Assembly: GCA_903847655.1 (NCBI GenBank)
Contig: CAINEG010000095.1
Span: 1 to 9,490, forward strand
Direction of reading: 5' to 3'
Source: an uncultured Bacteroidota bacterium
Lineage (GTDB): Bacteria > Bacteroidota > Bacteroidia > Chitinophagales > Chitinophagaceae
DNA length: 9,490 nucleotides
Shown: positions 1 through 7,092 of the stretch, in pieces
Layout: each line of letters begins with the position of its first letter
Position numbering within the stretch: the stretch's first letter is position 1
Translations under genes and position numbers: made by a program
Notes under the pieces: model-generated
Databases searched by the model: none
Told to the model about the DNA's origin: nothing
What the model saw: only the letters and a program-made list of their open reading frames with translations

Positions 1-339
1 AATTAAAGCCCATCCAATAATCCAGGCAACTGTTTCTCCCATGGTAACATAAGAGTATGCATAAGCACTACCTGAAATAGGAATCATGGCAGCAAATTCT
101 GCATAGCATAAACCTGCAAAAGCGCAACCTACGGCTGCTACTATAAAGGATAAAGTAACTCCTGGTCCTGCAGCTTGTCCAGCGGCGGCGGCAGTTCTTA
201 CAAATAAGCCAGCACCAATAATGGCTCCAACGCCTAATGCAACTAAGTTGCCGGCGCCCAAAGTGCGTTTTAAACCCTTTCCACCGTCATCGGCTTGTGC
301 CAACATGGCTGTCAAATCCTTTTTTCTAAATAAACTCAT
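1..339 (-). CDS. APC-family amino acid permease, N-terminal part (cut by window edge)
   Basis: The first 113 codons of an inner-membrane amino acid transporter lie here; the rest is beyond base 1. The product starts MSLFRKKDLTAMLAQADDGG. It has a short cytoplasmic lead and then the APC signature of the first helix, with GVGAIIGAGLFV at about residues 36-47. The second helix contains CYAEFAAMIPISGSAYAYSY at about 78-97, and the fragment ends in AWIIGWALI. In the APC superfamily the broken first helix (GAIIGAGIF) binds the amino- and carboxyl groups of the substrate. The pattern most resembles the cationic amino acid transporter (CAT/YfnA) subgroup, but the substrate cannot be fixed from this fragment. 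The ATG at 339-337 is chosen because the reading frame and family alignment begin there; no Shine-Dalgarno sequence is visible. It is transcribed divergently from the glutamate symporter gene. Confidence 0.9.
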   Translation of the reverse strand, partial: MSLFRKKDLTAMLAQADDGGKGLKRTLGAGNLVALGVGAIIGAGLFVRTAAAAGQAAGPGVTLSFIVAAVGCAFAGLCYAEFAAMIPISGSAYAYSYVTMGETVAWIIGWALI

Positions 340-388
340 AATTAGTAGGTTTCAGTGTTCAATACTAAAGCAAGGTGATGATTTAGTA

Positions 389-410
389 TAAGTTGTTTAT
401 GAACAACATA
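389..410. repeat. Short inverted repeat, possible operator
   Basis: GTTGTT (392-397) and AACAAC (402-407) are perfect complements separated by TATG. The outer TA (389-390) and TA (409-410) also match across one mismatched base. The repeat sits between the two divergent transporter starts, about 50 bases from the permease start, where a dimeric repressor or activator could bind. That role is inference; a short palindrome in AT-rich DNA can arise by chance. Confidence 0.3.
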
Positions 411-461
411 ATTTAGATTGAAAAATACCACTTTTTTTGCAATTTCAACTGCATTTTTTAT

Positions 462-493
462 AAAAATACAGGTCCCGAATGGGGTATTTTTTT
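462..493. terminator. Hairpin with T tract upstream of the symporter gene; terminator- or attenuator-like
   Basis: AAAAATAC (462-469) pairs with GTATTTTT (484-491). Inside it, CCC (474-476) can pair with GGG (481-483) around a GAAT loop, leaving AGGT as a bulge. On the plus strand a run of seven T (487-493) lies in and just after the 3' arm, giving an intrinsic-terminator shape 37 bases before the symporter ATG. No plus-strand gene upstream in the window needs terminating. It is therefore either a leader/attenuator element, a block to antisense reading, or fortuitous. The stem is mostly A-T and weak. Confidence 0.3.
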
Positions 494-530
494 AGTACTT
501 AAGTCTTATATTGCATCACTATCTAATCTT

Positions 531-1778
531 ATGAAAAAATCCAATAAGCTCACTTTGTATATTGTCATCGCCATGATTGCAGGTGCAATTTTGGGCTACT
601 ATATTCATGAGACTCAAAGTCCTGAAAACATTGATAGCTACTCCAAGAATTTAAAGGTACTCACCACCATCTTTTTAAGGTTGGTGCAAATGATTATCGC
701 TCCTTTGGTTTTTAGCACCTTAGTGGTTGGCATAGCAAAATTAGGCGATCTTAAAACAGTGGGCAGAGTGGGTGGCAAAGCATTGTTGTGGTTTGTGACC
801 GCATCACTAGTAAGTTTATTAATTGGATTAATACTAGTTAATATTTTCAAGCCAGGAGAAGGCATTGCCTTATCAAATGCAGATGTTACAGGGGCTAAAG
901 ATTTAATGGGTAAAACACAGGCATTTAGTTTAATCAATTTTGTAGAGCATGTATTTCCAAAAAGTATGATGGAGGCGATGGCCAATAATGAAATTTTACA
1001 AATAGTCATATTTAGTATCTTTTTTGGCGTGGCTGCTGCAGCATTGGGAGATACTGCCAAGGGTTTTGTTAAAGCTTTGGATACAGTGGCGCACATCATT
1101 TTGAAAATGGTAGGCTATGTTATGAACTTTGCACCCTTGGGTGTTTTTGGCGCCATTGCTGCCGTTATTGCAAGTAAAGGTTTGGCCATTTTTATTTTTT
1201 ATGGTAAATATTTATTTTTCTTTTTGATCGGCATTGCTACTTTATGGATAGTGTTGTTAGGCGTAGGTTTTTTGATTTTAAGAAAAAGAGTACCCGCTTT
1301 GTTAAAACATATTACAACACCTTTAGTGATTGCATTTAGTACCACCAGTAGTGAAGCCGTGTTTCCTAAATTAACAGAAGAATTAGAACGTTTTGGTTGT
1401 AAGGATAAAATTGTTTCTTTCATTTTGCCCTTAGGTTATTCTTTCAATTTAGATGGAAGCATGATGTATATGACTTTTGCAAGTATGGCTATTGCGCAAG
1501 CTTATGGCATTCATTTGGATATTGGCACACAGTTAACGATGTTATTGGTATTGATGTTGACCAGCAAAGGAATTGCCGGTGTGCCAAGAGCTTCCTTAGT
1601 AGTGGTGACCGCTACTTGTGCCATGTTTCACATTCCTCCAGAAGGAATAGCTTTAATTTTACCCATCGATCATTTTTGCGATATGTTCCGTTCTGCTACC
1701 AATGTACTCGGCAATAGTTTAGCCACCACCGTGGTAAGCAAATGGGAAGGCGCTTTAGACACACCTACGCAAGCATAA
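531..1778 (+). CDS. gltP: Glutamate/aspartate:cation (probably proton) symporter, DAACS family
   Basis: A 415-residue inner-membrane secondary transporter that imports acidic amino acids or C4-dicarboxylates with cations. The full set of family motifs is present. Hairpin 1 has the serine-rich STTSSEAVFP from residue 270. The unwound seventh transmembrane segment carries NLDGS at 306-310 (NMDGT in archaeal GltPh). TSKGIAGVP marks hairpin 2. The last helix contains D384, R387 and N391, matching GltPh D394, R397 and N401, which hold the substrate amino group and side-chain carboxylate. The retained arginine favours acidic substrates over neutral ones. The position matching GltPh D405, a sodium ligand, is N395 here; this fits proton-coupled GltP-type members better than sodium-coupled ones (inference). 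Length is normal and the start begins a typical MKK-plus-hydrophobic lead. It heads a four-gene run, followed after 9 nt by the DedA gene. Confidence 0.93.
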   Translation: MKKSNKLTLYIVIAMIAGAILGYYIHETQSPENIDSYSKNLKVLTTIFLRLVQMIIAPLVFSTLVVGIAKLGDLKTVGRVGGKALLWFVTASLVSLLIGLILVNIFKPGEGIALSNADVTGAKDLMGKTQAFSLINFVEHVFPKSMMEAMANNEILQIVIFSIFFGVAAAALGDTAKGFVKALDTVAHIILKMVGYVMNFAPLGVFGAIAAVIASKGLAIFIFYGKYLFFFLIGIATLWIVLLGVGFLILRKRVPALLKHITTPLVIAFSTTSSEAVFPKLTEELERFGCKDKIVSFILPLGYSFNLDGSMMYMTFASMAIAQAYGIHLDIGTQLTMLLVLMLTSKGIAGVPRASLVVVTATCAMFHIPPEGIALILPIDHFCDMFRSATNVLGNSLATTVVSKWEGALDTPTQA

Positions 1779-1787
1779 TATAAAACT

Positions 1788-2459
1788 ATGATTCAGTTAT
1801 TAGATGCTTTTCATTGGAGTCAATTATTGCAACCACAATATTATATTGAGAATGGTGGCTTATGGTTATTGTTGTTTGTGGTCTTTGCTGAAACTGGATT
1901 ATTTTTCGGATTTTTCTTACCTGGAGACAGTTTGCTTTTTGTAGCAGGCATCTATAGTGCACCACTAGCTGCACAAATTTTTGTGAGCGAAAATGAGTGG
2001 GTCAATTTACTCATCATCTTTTCTTTTATTACTGTGGCAGGTATATTTGGCAACTATGTGGGTTATCTTATCGGAAACAAAGTGGGTCCTGCAATGTATG
2101 ATTGGAAAGAAAACTTGTTGTTTAAGAAAAAGTATTTGATACAAGCACATTCTTTTTATGAGAAGCACGGAGGTCGAGCCATTGTGATTGCCAGGTTCAT
2201 TCCAATAGTACGCACTTTTGCCCCCATTGTTGCAGGCATTGTAAAAATGGATAAGAATAAATTCGTTTATTATAATATCGTGGGTTGTATTACTTGGGTA
2301 GCTACCATGCTTTGTGCCGGACATTTTTTACAATCTTATATTTTAAATCATTTTCAATTTGATTTAAAGAAACACCTTGAGGTAATTGTAATTGGGATTG
2401 TTTTTGTAACCACAGCCCCAGTAATTTATCAAGTATTAAAGCATCGTTCCAATAAATAA
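1788..2459 (+). CDS. DedA-family (VTT domain) inner-membrane protein
   Basis: A 223-residue polytopic membrane protein of the DedA/SNARE-associated family, whose members act in membrane lipid homeostasis; some recycle undecaprenyl phosphate or act as lipid scramblases. The core motifs are clear: ETGLFFGFFLPGDSLLF at about 35-51, the glycine-rich GNYVGYLIGNKVG at about 88-100, and RFIPIVRTFAPIVAG at about 136-150, followed by a terminal hydrophobic helix. E35 and D47 have the same 12-residue spacing as the essential E39/D51 of E. coli YqjA. R136 and R142 have the same 6-residue spacing as its R130/R136. All four functional residues therefore appear present. It starts 9 nt after the symporter stop and ends 17 nt before the MFS gene, so co-transcription is likely. 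Which lipid it handles cannot be told from the sequence. Confidence 0.92.
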   Translation: MIQLLDAFHWSQLLQPQYYIENGGLWLLLFVVFAETGLFFGFFLPGDSLLFVAGIYSAPLAAQIFVSENEWVNLLIIFSFITVAGIFGNYVGYLIGNKVGPAMYDWKENLLFKKKYLIQAHSFYEKHGGRAIVIARFIPIVRTFAPIVAGIVKMDKNKFVYYNIVGCITWVATMLCAGHFLQSYILNHFQFDLKKHLEVIVIGIVFVTTAPVIYQVLKHRSNK

Positions 2460-2476
2460 AATTTTATTAAACGCAT

Positions 2477-3727
2477 ATGACTACTAACAAACAAATCGGA
2501 CTATTGTCATTACCTGTTTTTGTTGCCGCCTTAGGCTATTTTGTGGATGTGTATGACTTGCTATTATTTACCATTGTGAGGCAACCCAGTGTGATGAGTT
2601 TAGGTGCCACAGCAGAAACCATTATTGTGGATAGTGCACATATCATCAATTGGCAAATGTCAGGCTTATTGATTGGTGGAATTTTATGGGGCGTCTTGGG
2701 CGACAAGAAAGGCAGATTAAAAGTTCTGTTTGGGTCCATCATACTTTATTCTGTAGCAAATTTTTTAACCTCTTTTGTACAAACCGTAGATCAATATGCT
2801 TATTGCAGATTTATTGGTGGCATTGGATTGGCTGGAGAATTGGGCGCAGGTATTACCTTGGTTTCTGAAATGTTGCCCAAAAACAAAAGAGGCATTGGCA
2901 CTTCCTTGGTAGCGGGTATTGGTTTGTTTGGTGCAGTGTTTGCTTATTTTACTTTCAAAGTCACTTCCGATTGGAGATTGTGTTATCAAATAGGAGGGGT
3001 GCTTGGATTTTTCTTATTGATTCTTCGAGTGAAAGTGGCCGAGTCCTTTATGTTTGAGTCGGCTAAGTTGGCGAATATTTCTAAAGGAAATTTTTTAATG
3101 TTCTTTAGTTCTTATCAACGTTTTTCAAAATACATTAAAGCCATTTTAATTGGGCTTCCCACTTGGTTTGTGATTGGGGTGATGGTCAATTACAGTAATA
3201 AATTTGCAAGCGGTTTGTATGGTGTAAATTTAATTGATTCTGGCAAGGCGGTGATGTTTGCCTACATTGGTATTGCCTTGGGTGATTTATTAATTGGTTA
3301 TGTGAGTCAATATTTTGAAAGCAGAAAAAAAGCCTTGTTGGTTTTTTATTCTTTAAATATTGTTTGCATGATTTTCTTTTTTAGCAGCATCAATACAAAT
3401 GACAATAGCATGTACTTGATTTGTGGATTATTGGGCTTTAGCACAGGGTACTGGGCCATTTTCAATACCATGGCCGCCGAACAATTTGGTACCAATTTAA
3501 GAGCCACTGCTGCCACCACCATTCCTAATATGGTGAGAGGCGCCTTGCCATTGATTAATTTTTTATTCCTTGACATTTTACAAAAGAAATTGGGCTGGAA
3601 CATTATTCAAAGTGGCATATTCACAGGAGCTACAGTCATGTTGATTACCTTAATTGCTTTTGTTTTTACCGAAGAAACCTATCATAAGGATTTGGATTAT
3701 TTAGAATACGATCAACCACTTCCTTAG
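2477..3727 (+). CDS. MFS transporter, metabolite:proton symporter type
   Basis: A 416-residue inner-membrane carrier with about twelve hydrophobic segments and the usual two-half layout. The first cytoplasmic loop carries motif A, GVLGDKKGRLKVL from residue 72. Helix 4 carries the proton-coupling arginine motif RFIGGIGLAGELGAG from residue 111, followed by EMLPKNKRG, typical of the sugar/metabolite:H+ porters. The second half has EQFGTNLRATAATTIPN, the matching loop after helix 10. The first helix holds two acidic residues (VDVYD, about 23-27), as in aromatic acid and metabolite:H+ symporters. The substrate is unknown. It lies 17 nt after the DedA gene and 10 nt before the glycosyltransferase gene, inside the same run. 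Length and ends look complete. Confidence 0.88.
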   Translation: MTTNKQIGLLSLPVFVAALGYFVDVYDLLLFTIVRQPSVMSLGATAETIIVDSAHIINWQMSGLLIGGILWGVLGDKKGRLKVLFGSIILYSVANFLTSFVQTVDQYAYCRFIGGIGLAGELGAGITLVSEMLPKNKRGIGTSLVAGIGLFGAVFAYFTFKVTSDWRLCYQIGGVLGFFLLILRVKVAESFMFESAKLANISKGNFLMFFSSYQRFSKYIKAILIGLPTWFVIGVMVNYSNKFASGLYGVNLIDSGKAVMFAYIGIALGDLLIGYVSQYFESRKKALLVFYSLNIVCMIFFFSSINTNDNSMYLICGLLGFSTGYWAIFNTMAAEQFGTNLRATAATTIPNMVRGALPLINFLFLDILQKKLGWNIIQSGIFTGATVMLITLIAFVFTEETYHKDLDYLEYDQPLP

Positions 3728-3737
3728 TATTTAAAGT

Positions 3738-4724
3738 ATGCGTTTATTATTTATACGTTTTTCTTCTATTGGTGATATTGTGCTGACCACGGCTGCAATT
3801 CGTTGCGCAAAAGAACAAATCCCTGGGGTGGAGATACATTTTCTCACTAAAAAATCGATGCAGGATTTGGTGGCCTCTAATCCTTACATCCATCAATGCC
3901 ATTATTTAGACAATGATATTGAGGCAACCATCGCCGGATTGAAAAAAAATGAATTTGATTACATCATTGATCTGCATCATAACCTTAGGTCTTGGAAAAT
4001 AAAAAAGGCCTTGGGGGTAAAGGCTTTTAGTTACCATAAGCTAAGTTTAAAAAAGTTATTGTTGGCTAAACTGCATATTAATCTATTGCCCAAAACACAT
4101 GTTTGTGAAAGATACATCGACACCCTCCAGCATTTTAATGTGGTGAATGACGGGAAGGGCTTGGATTATTTTTTCCCAAGCAATCATTCATTTACCTCAG
4201 CCAATTTGCCCACCAGTCATCAGGCTGGATTTATAGCCTTTGTGATTGGGGCTTCTTATTTCAATAAAAAAATGCCTGCAGCTAAGTGGATACAGTTAGC
4301 TGCAAAAATAAAAATGCCCATTGTGCTTATTGGGGGCAAGGAAGATCAAGAGGTTGCCAATTTAATTGCAGCAAGCAATACAAGTAGCATATACAATGCC
4401 CGCGGAAAGTATAGCATAATGGAATCAGCGAGGATCATTCAAATGTCTAAACTAGTGGTGGCGCATGATACCGGATTTTTGCATGTGGCTGCTGCTTTTA
4501 AAAAACAAAGCATCACTATTTGGGGCGCCACCAGTCCTGCCTTACAGTTCGAAGCTTATTATCCTAGTGAAAATACACCTGCGCATTTTAATTTCCTGGT
4601 CCCTCATTTAAATTGTCAACCCTGCAGCAAACAAGGGTCTGGTCAATGTCCACAAGGCCATTTTGCCTGTATGCAATTGCAAGACACCGATTTAATCGCA
4701 GCCAAAGTAAAGGCTTATTTATAA
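3738..4724 (+). CDS. Glycosyltransferase family 9 protein (heptosyltransferase-like)
   Basis: A 328-residue cytoplasmic or membrane-associated GT-B enzyme resembling WaaC/WaaF/RfaF, which transfer ADP-heptose to the lipopolysaccharide inner core. The N-terminal domain opens with the nucleotide-sugar enzyme hallmark IRFSSIGDIVLTTAAIR (6-22); D13 is placed like the catalytic aspartate of WaaC. DYIIDLHHNLRS (74-85) is the usual strand before the acceptor site. The C-terminal domain shows FVIGASYFNKKMP (168-180), VLIGGKED (196-203) and AHDTGFLHVAAA (242-253), the donor-binding DSG/H motif. A cysteine cluster (C293, C296, C304, C311) matches the C-x-x-C...CP...H-x-C-M tail common in this family. 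It is last in the plus-strand run and is followed by the hairpin at 4751-4780. Donor and acceptor sugars are not determined. Confidence 0.9.
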   Translation: MRLLFIRFSSIGDIVLTTAAIRCAKEQIPGVEIHFLTKKSMQDLVASNPYIHQCHYLDNDIEATIAGLKKNEFDYIIDLHHNLRSWKIKKALGVKAFSYHKLSLKKLLLAKLHINLLPKTHVCERYIDTLQHFNVVNDGKGLDYFFPSNHSFTSANLPTSHQAGFIAFVIGASYFNKKMPAAKWIQLAAKIKMPIVLIGGKEDQEVANLIAASNTSSIYNARGKYSIMESARIIQMSKLVVAHDTGFLHVAAAFKKQSITIWGATSPALQFEAYYPSENTPAHFNFLVPHLNCQPCSKQGSGQCPQGHFACMQLQDTDLIAAKVKAYL

Positions 4725-4750
4725 AATGATAAACCTTGGTATAAAAGAAA

Positions 4751-4780
4751 AAGCCTTCCACTTTATATCGTAGAAGGCTT
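4751..4780. terminator. Intrinsic terminator between convergent genes
   Basis: AAGCCTTC (4751-4758) and GAAGGCTT (4773-4780) form a perfect 8-bp stem around a 14-nt loop. Read on the minus strand, the stem is followed directly by TTTCTTTTAT, a proper U-rich tail, so it should end mdh transcription 33 nt after its stop. On the plus strand the stem is followed by CCCTATAAAATAATTA, with no U run, so it is a weaker stop for the glycosyltransferase cluster, although five A residues precede the stem. It lies in the 88-nt gap between the two convergent stops. Confidence 0.75.
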
Positions 4781-4812
4781 CCCTATAAAATAATTACTTA
4801 TTTATTTTTGAC

Positions 4813-5742
4813 TTACAATGTTTTTAAAACATCATTCATGCTTCTTACAGCATCGGCACTTTTGTTGAAAGCTGCTTGTTCGTCTGCAGAAAGATCCATT
4901 TCAACGATTTTTTCCCAGCCATTTTTTCCAATGACAACAGGTACGCCTAAGCAAATGTCTTTTTGACCGTATTCACCATTCAAGCTAACGCAACAAGTAA
5001 ATAATTTTTTCTCATCTCTTACAATACTTTCTACCAAGGCAGCTCCGGCAGCACCTGGTGCATACCAAGCAGAAGTGCCCAATAACTTGGTTAAAGTTGC
5101 ACCACCCACCATCGTATCATTGATTATTTTTTCTTGTTGTGCAGCGTCTAAGAATTTAGTGACTGGAATACTGTTCCAAGTAGCATGCTTAATTAAAGGA
5201 ATCATGGTGGTATCACCGTGTCCACCTACTACCAAAGCATTTAAATCTGCAGGGCTGCAGTTTAAAGTAGTGCTTAATTGATATTTGAAACGAGCGCTAT
5301 CTAAAGTACCGCCCATTCCGATAATTTTATTTTTAGCTAGTCCAGTAGATTGCAATGCCAAATAAGTCATGGTATCCATTGGATTGCTAATAACAATGAT
5401 AATGGCATTGGGAGAAAACTTTAATATATTTTCACAAACGCCTTTTACAATACCCGCATTGGTGCCAATTAATTCTTCACGGGTCATGCCTGGTTTACGA
5501 GGCAAGCCAGAAGTAATCACAACTACATCGGAGTTGGCTGTTTTTGAATAATCGTTGGTGCTACCACTTATTCTTGTATCAAAACCTAATAAGGCTGCTG
5601 TTTGCATCATGTCTTGGGCCTTGCCTTCTGCAAATCCTTCTTTGATGTCTAATAAAACCAATTCAGTGGCCAATTCTTTACGGGCAATATTGTCTGCGCA
5701 AGTGGCACCTACAGCGCCTGCACCAACTACAGTAATTTTCAT
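4813..5742 (-). CDS. mdh: Malate dehydrogenase (LDH-like, NAD-dependent)
   Basis: A 309-residue cytoplasmic enzyme that interconverts malate and oxaloacetate in the TCA cycle. The Rossmann fold begins at once with GAGAVG (7-12), and D32 ends the second strand, indicating NAD rather than NADP. The substrate loop is LPRKPGMTREEL with R82 and R88, the two arginines that bind the dicarboxylate; lactate dehydrogenases have glutamine in place of the first. N120 in SNPMD, D148 and R151 in LDSARF, and the catalytic H175 in GGHGDTTM complete the active site. The length matches the LDH-like type III malate dehydrogenases common in Bacteroidota. The start gives the expected MKITVVGAG opening. It is the last gene of the minus-strand block, with its own likely promoter at 5782-5789 and a terminator at 4751-4780. 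Confidence 0.97.
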   Translation of the reverse strand: MKITVVGAGAVGATCADNIARKELATELVLLDIKEGFAEGKAQDMMQTAALLGFDTRISGSTNDYSKTANSDVVVITSGLPRKPGMTREELIGTNAGIVKGVCENILKFSPNAIIIVISNPMDTMTYLALQSTGLAKNKIIGMGGTLDSARFKYQLSTTLNCSPADLNALVVGGHGDTTMIPLIKHATWNSIPVTKFLDAAQQEKIINDTMVGGATLTKLLGTSAWYAPGAAGAALVESIVRDEKKLFTCCVSLNGEYGQKDICLGVPVVIGKNGWEKIVEMDLSADEQAAFNKSADAVRSMNDVLKTL

Positions 5743-5781
5743 ATCTTGTTATTTTTAATGGATGTATTATTTTTTCAGGGG

Positions 5782-5789
5782 CAAAGTTA
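5782..5789 (-). promoter_or_regulatory. Bacteroidota-type -7 promoter box for mdh
   Basis: Read on the minus strand this is TAACTTTG, an exact match to the Bacteroidota -7 consensus TAnnTTTG. It lies 39 bases before the mdh ATG, which would give a leader of about 30 nt. No clear -33 TTTG lies 19-21 bases upstream; the nearest TTG is about 25 bases away. The box sits immediately after the stop codon of the upstream gene (5793-5791), so mdh could be both read through from that gene and started independently. Confidence 0.55.
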
Positions 5790-5790
5790 A

Positions 5791-6294
5791 CTAATTGCTT
5801 TCTATTAATTTCGCCAATTCGAAGACATCTGCACCTTGTTCATAAACTTTTAATAAGTTGCCTTTAAGGTAGATGGCCATAAAAGGGGTCATTCTTGGTC
5901 TAAAGAAGGTAGGTAACATATAGTTGGGGTCGCGACCAATGAGCACATTGGGGCGATTGATTAAATTGTACTTTTCGGCAAATTTCTTAATAAGTTCCAT
6001 GTCTCTATAGCTGTCCCAAACAAAAACAACATTTTTAAACTTATCTGCGTATTTGTTTAAATCTGCTGCTTCTTTTTCACAATGAGAACAATCAGGACTA
6101 AAGATAATAATGCAAACATATTTGGACTTCGGAATTTGTTTGTTGGTAATTTCTTTCCCATCTACGCCAACCAAAGAAAAGAAAGGTATTTTTTTCTCTT
6201 TTAAATAAGGGGCATTAGGGTCTACGGTGGATTCTTGAGCTTGAATTTGAGTTAAAAATAGTACACTCAATACTAAAGTTAATAAATGCTTCAT
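5791..6294 (-). CDS. Exported thioredoxin-fold (TlpA/AhpC-TSA-like) protein
   Basis: A 167-residue protein with an N-terminal signal peptide (MKHLLTLVLSVLFLTQIQA) and a likely signal peptidase I cut before Q20. This fits the habit of Bacteroidota exported proteins to begin with glutamine after cleavage. No lipobox cysteine is present, so it should be soluble in the periplasm or outside. The mature part is a thioredoxin fold. SPDCSHCEKEA carries the redox pair C69 and C72 (C-S-H-C), and T136-P137 is the expected cis-proline opposite it. VDGKEITN (44-51) resembles the strand before the TlpA core. A third cysteine, C61, lies in the strand just before the active site. It is probably a thiol-disulfide reductase; the partner is unknown. 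It follows the ABC ATPase gene after 25 nt and precedes mdh by 48 nt. Confidence 0.85.
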   Translation of the reverse strand: MKHLLTLVLSVLFLTQIQAQESTVDPNAPYLKEKKIPFFSLVGVDGKEITNKQIPKSKYVCIIIFSPDCSHCEKEAADLNKYADKFKNVVFVWDSYRDMELIKKFAEKYNLINRPNVLIGRDPNYMLPTFFRPRMTPFMAIYLKGNLLKVYEQGADVFELAKLIESN

Positions 6295-6319
6295 AGGTAG
6301 GCTTTGTTTTTTGTGTTGA

Positions 6320-7090
6320 TTATTTTTTTTGTTCTAACATGCGCATCGATTTTGCATCTTGCAAAAATTCAGAAGCGAATATAAAATTATTTAAAAGTTG
6401 ATTTTGACTGTAGATGATGTCTTGATTAGAACCTTCCCATTCTTTTTTCCCTTGATGCAAATAGATAATGTAATTGCCTATTTCCATCACACTGTTCATG
6501 TCATGGGTCACCACGATGGTAGTGATGTTAAATTCAACGGTTAATTCGTGAATCAATTTATCAATGACCATGGAGGTTTGTGGATCTAGGCCTGAATTGG
6601 GCTCATCGCAAAATAAATACTTAGGCTCCATTACTAATGCCCTGGCCAGGCCCACTCTTTTTTTCATTCCCCCACTTAATTCAGCAGGAAATTTATTGTT
6701 TACCCCTTCTAATTGAACGCGGGCTAAAATCTCATTCACTTTTGCTTTTTTCGCCTCTAAGTTTAATGCTGAAAACATATCTAAAGGGAAGCGAACATTT
6801 TCTTCGACCGTCATAGAGTCAAATAAGGCATTGCCTTGAAACAACATGCCTAAATTTTGCCTTAATTCTTTTCTTTCTTCTTTTCCCATTTTAGAAAAAG
6901 CAAAATTGTCAAAAAGAATTTCACCTTTGTCTGCTTTTAGTAAATCCACAATACATTTAACCAAAACTGTTTTGCCACTTCCACTACTGCCAATAATTAA
7001 ATTACAAATACCAGGTTTGAACTGGGCGCTGATGTCATCAATGATTACACGATCACCAAATTTTTTACTGATATGTTGAATCTCAATCAT
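6320..7090 (-). CDS. MlaF-like ABC transporter ATP-binding protein
   Basis: A 256-residue cytoplasmic ATPase of the Mla/MCE (phospholipid or toluene-tolerance Ttg2A) branch of ABC transporters, which power lipid movement between inner and outer membranes. All nucleotide-binding elements are intact: Walker A GSSGSGKT (34-41), Q-loop Q85 in GMLFQGNALF, signature LSGGM (138-142), Walker B ending D162-E163, D-loop SGLDP (166-170) and switch H196 in VTHD. The MlaF character comes from GMLFQGNALFDSMTVEENVRF (81-101) and LSGGMKKRVGLARAL, close to the LSGGMRRRVALARA style of that branch. Its start is 2 nt after the lysA stop, which suggests translational coupling. No MlaE permease or MCE substrate-binding gene lies on either side, unlike the usual layout. 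Subfamily assignment is by motif and moderately sure. Confidence 0.88.
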   Translation of the reverse strand: MIEIQHISKKFGDRVIIDDISAQFKPGICNLIIGSSGSGKTVLVKCIVDLLKADKGEILFDNFAFSKMGKEERKELRQNLGMLFQGNALFDSMTVEENVRFPLDMFSALNLEAKKAKVNEILARVQLEGVNNKFPAELSGGMKKRVGLARALVMEPKYLFCDEPNSGLDPQTSMVIDKLIHELTVEFNITTIVVTHDMNSVMEIGNYIIYLHQGKKEWEGSNQDIIYSQNQLLNNFIFASEFLQDAKSMRMLEQKK

Positions 7091-7092
7091 GC

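Larger units (their letters stand above)
340..530. promoter_or_regulatory. Divergent intergenic region between two amino acid transporter genes
   Basis: These 191 AT-rich bases must hold the start signals of both the permease (minus) and the symporter gene (plus). No exact Bacteroidota -7 box (TAnnTTTG) was found. Near matches are TATATTG at 507-513 on the plus strand and TAGTATTG at 367-360 on the minus strand, both without a clear -33 TTTG at the right distance. The region also carries an inverted repeat at 392-407 and a hairpin with a T tract at 462-493, listed separately. The word AAAAATAC occurs twice on the plus strand, at 421-428 and 462-469. No small gene is evident. Confidence 0.4.

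Noticed and set aside
638..1099. A 153-codon open frame on the minus strand within the glutamate symporter gene
   Set aside because: It is antisense to a well-supported membrane protein gene, its product shows no recognisable family, and long antisense frames are common opposite hydrophobic coding sequence.
2007..2324. A 105-codon open frame on the minus strand within the DedA gene
   Set aside because: The plus-strand frame carries all DedA functional residues; the antisense product has no motif and no separate start signals.
6295..6319. A promoter for the thioredoxin-fold gene in the 25-nt gap after the ABC ATPase gene
   Set aside because: The gap is too short and has no TAnnTTTG match; co-transcription from upstream is simpler.
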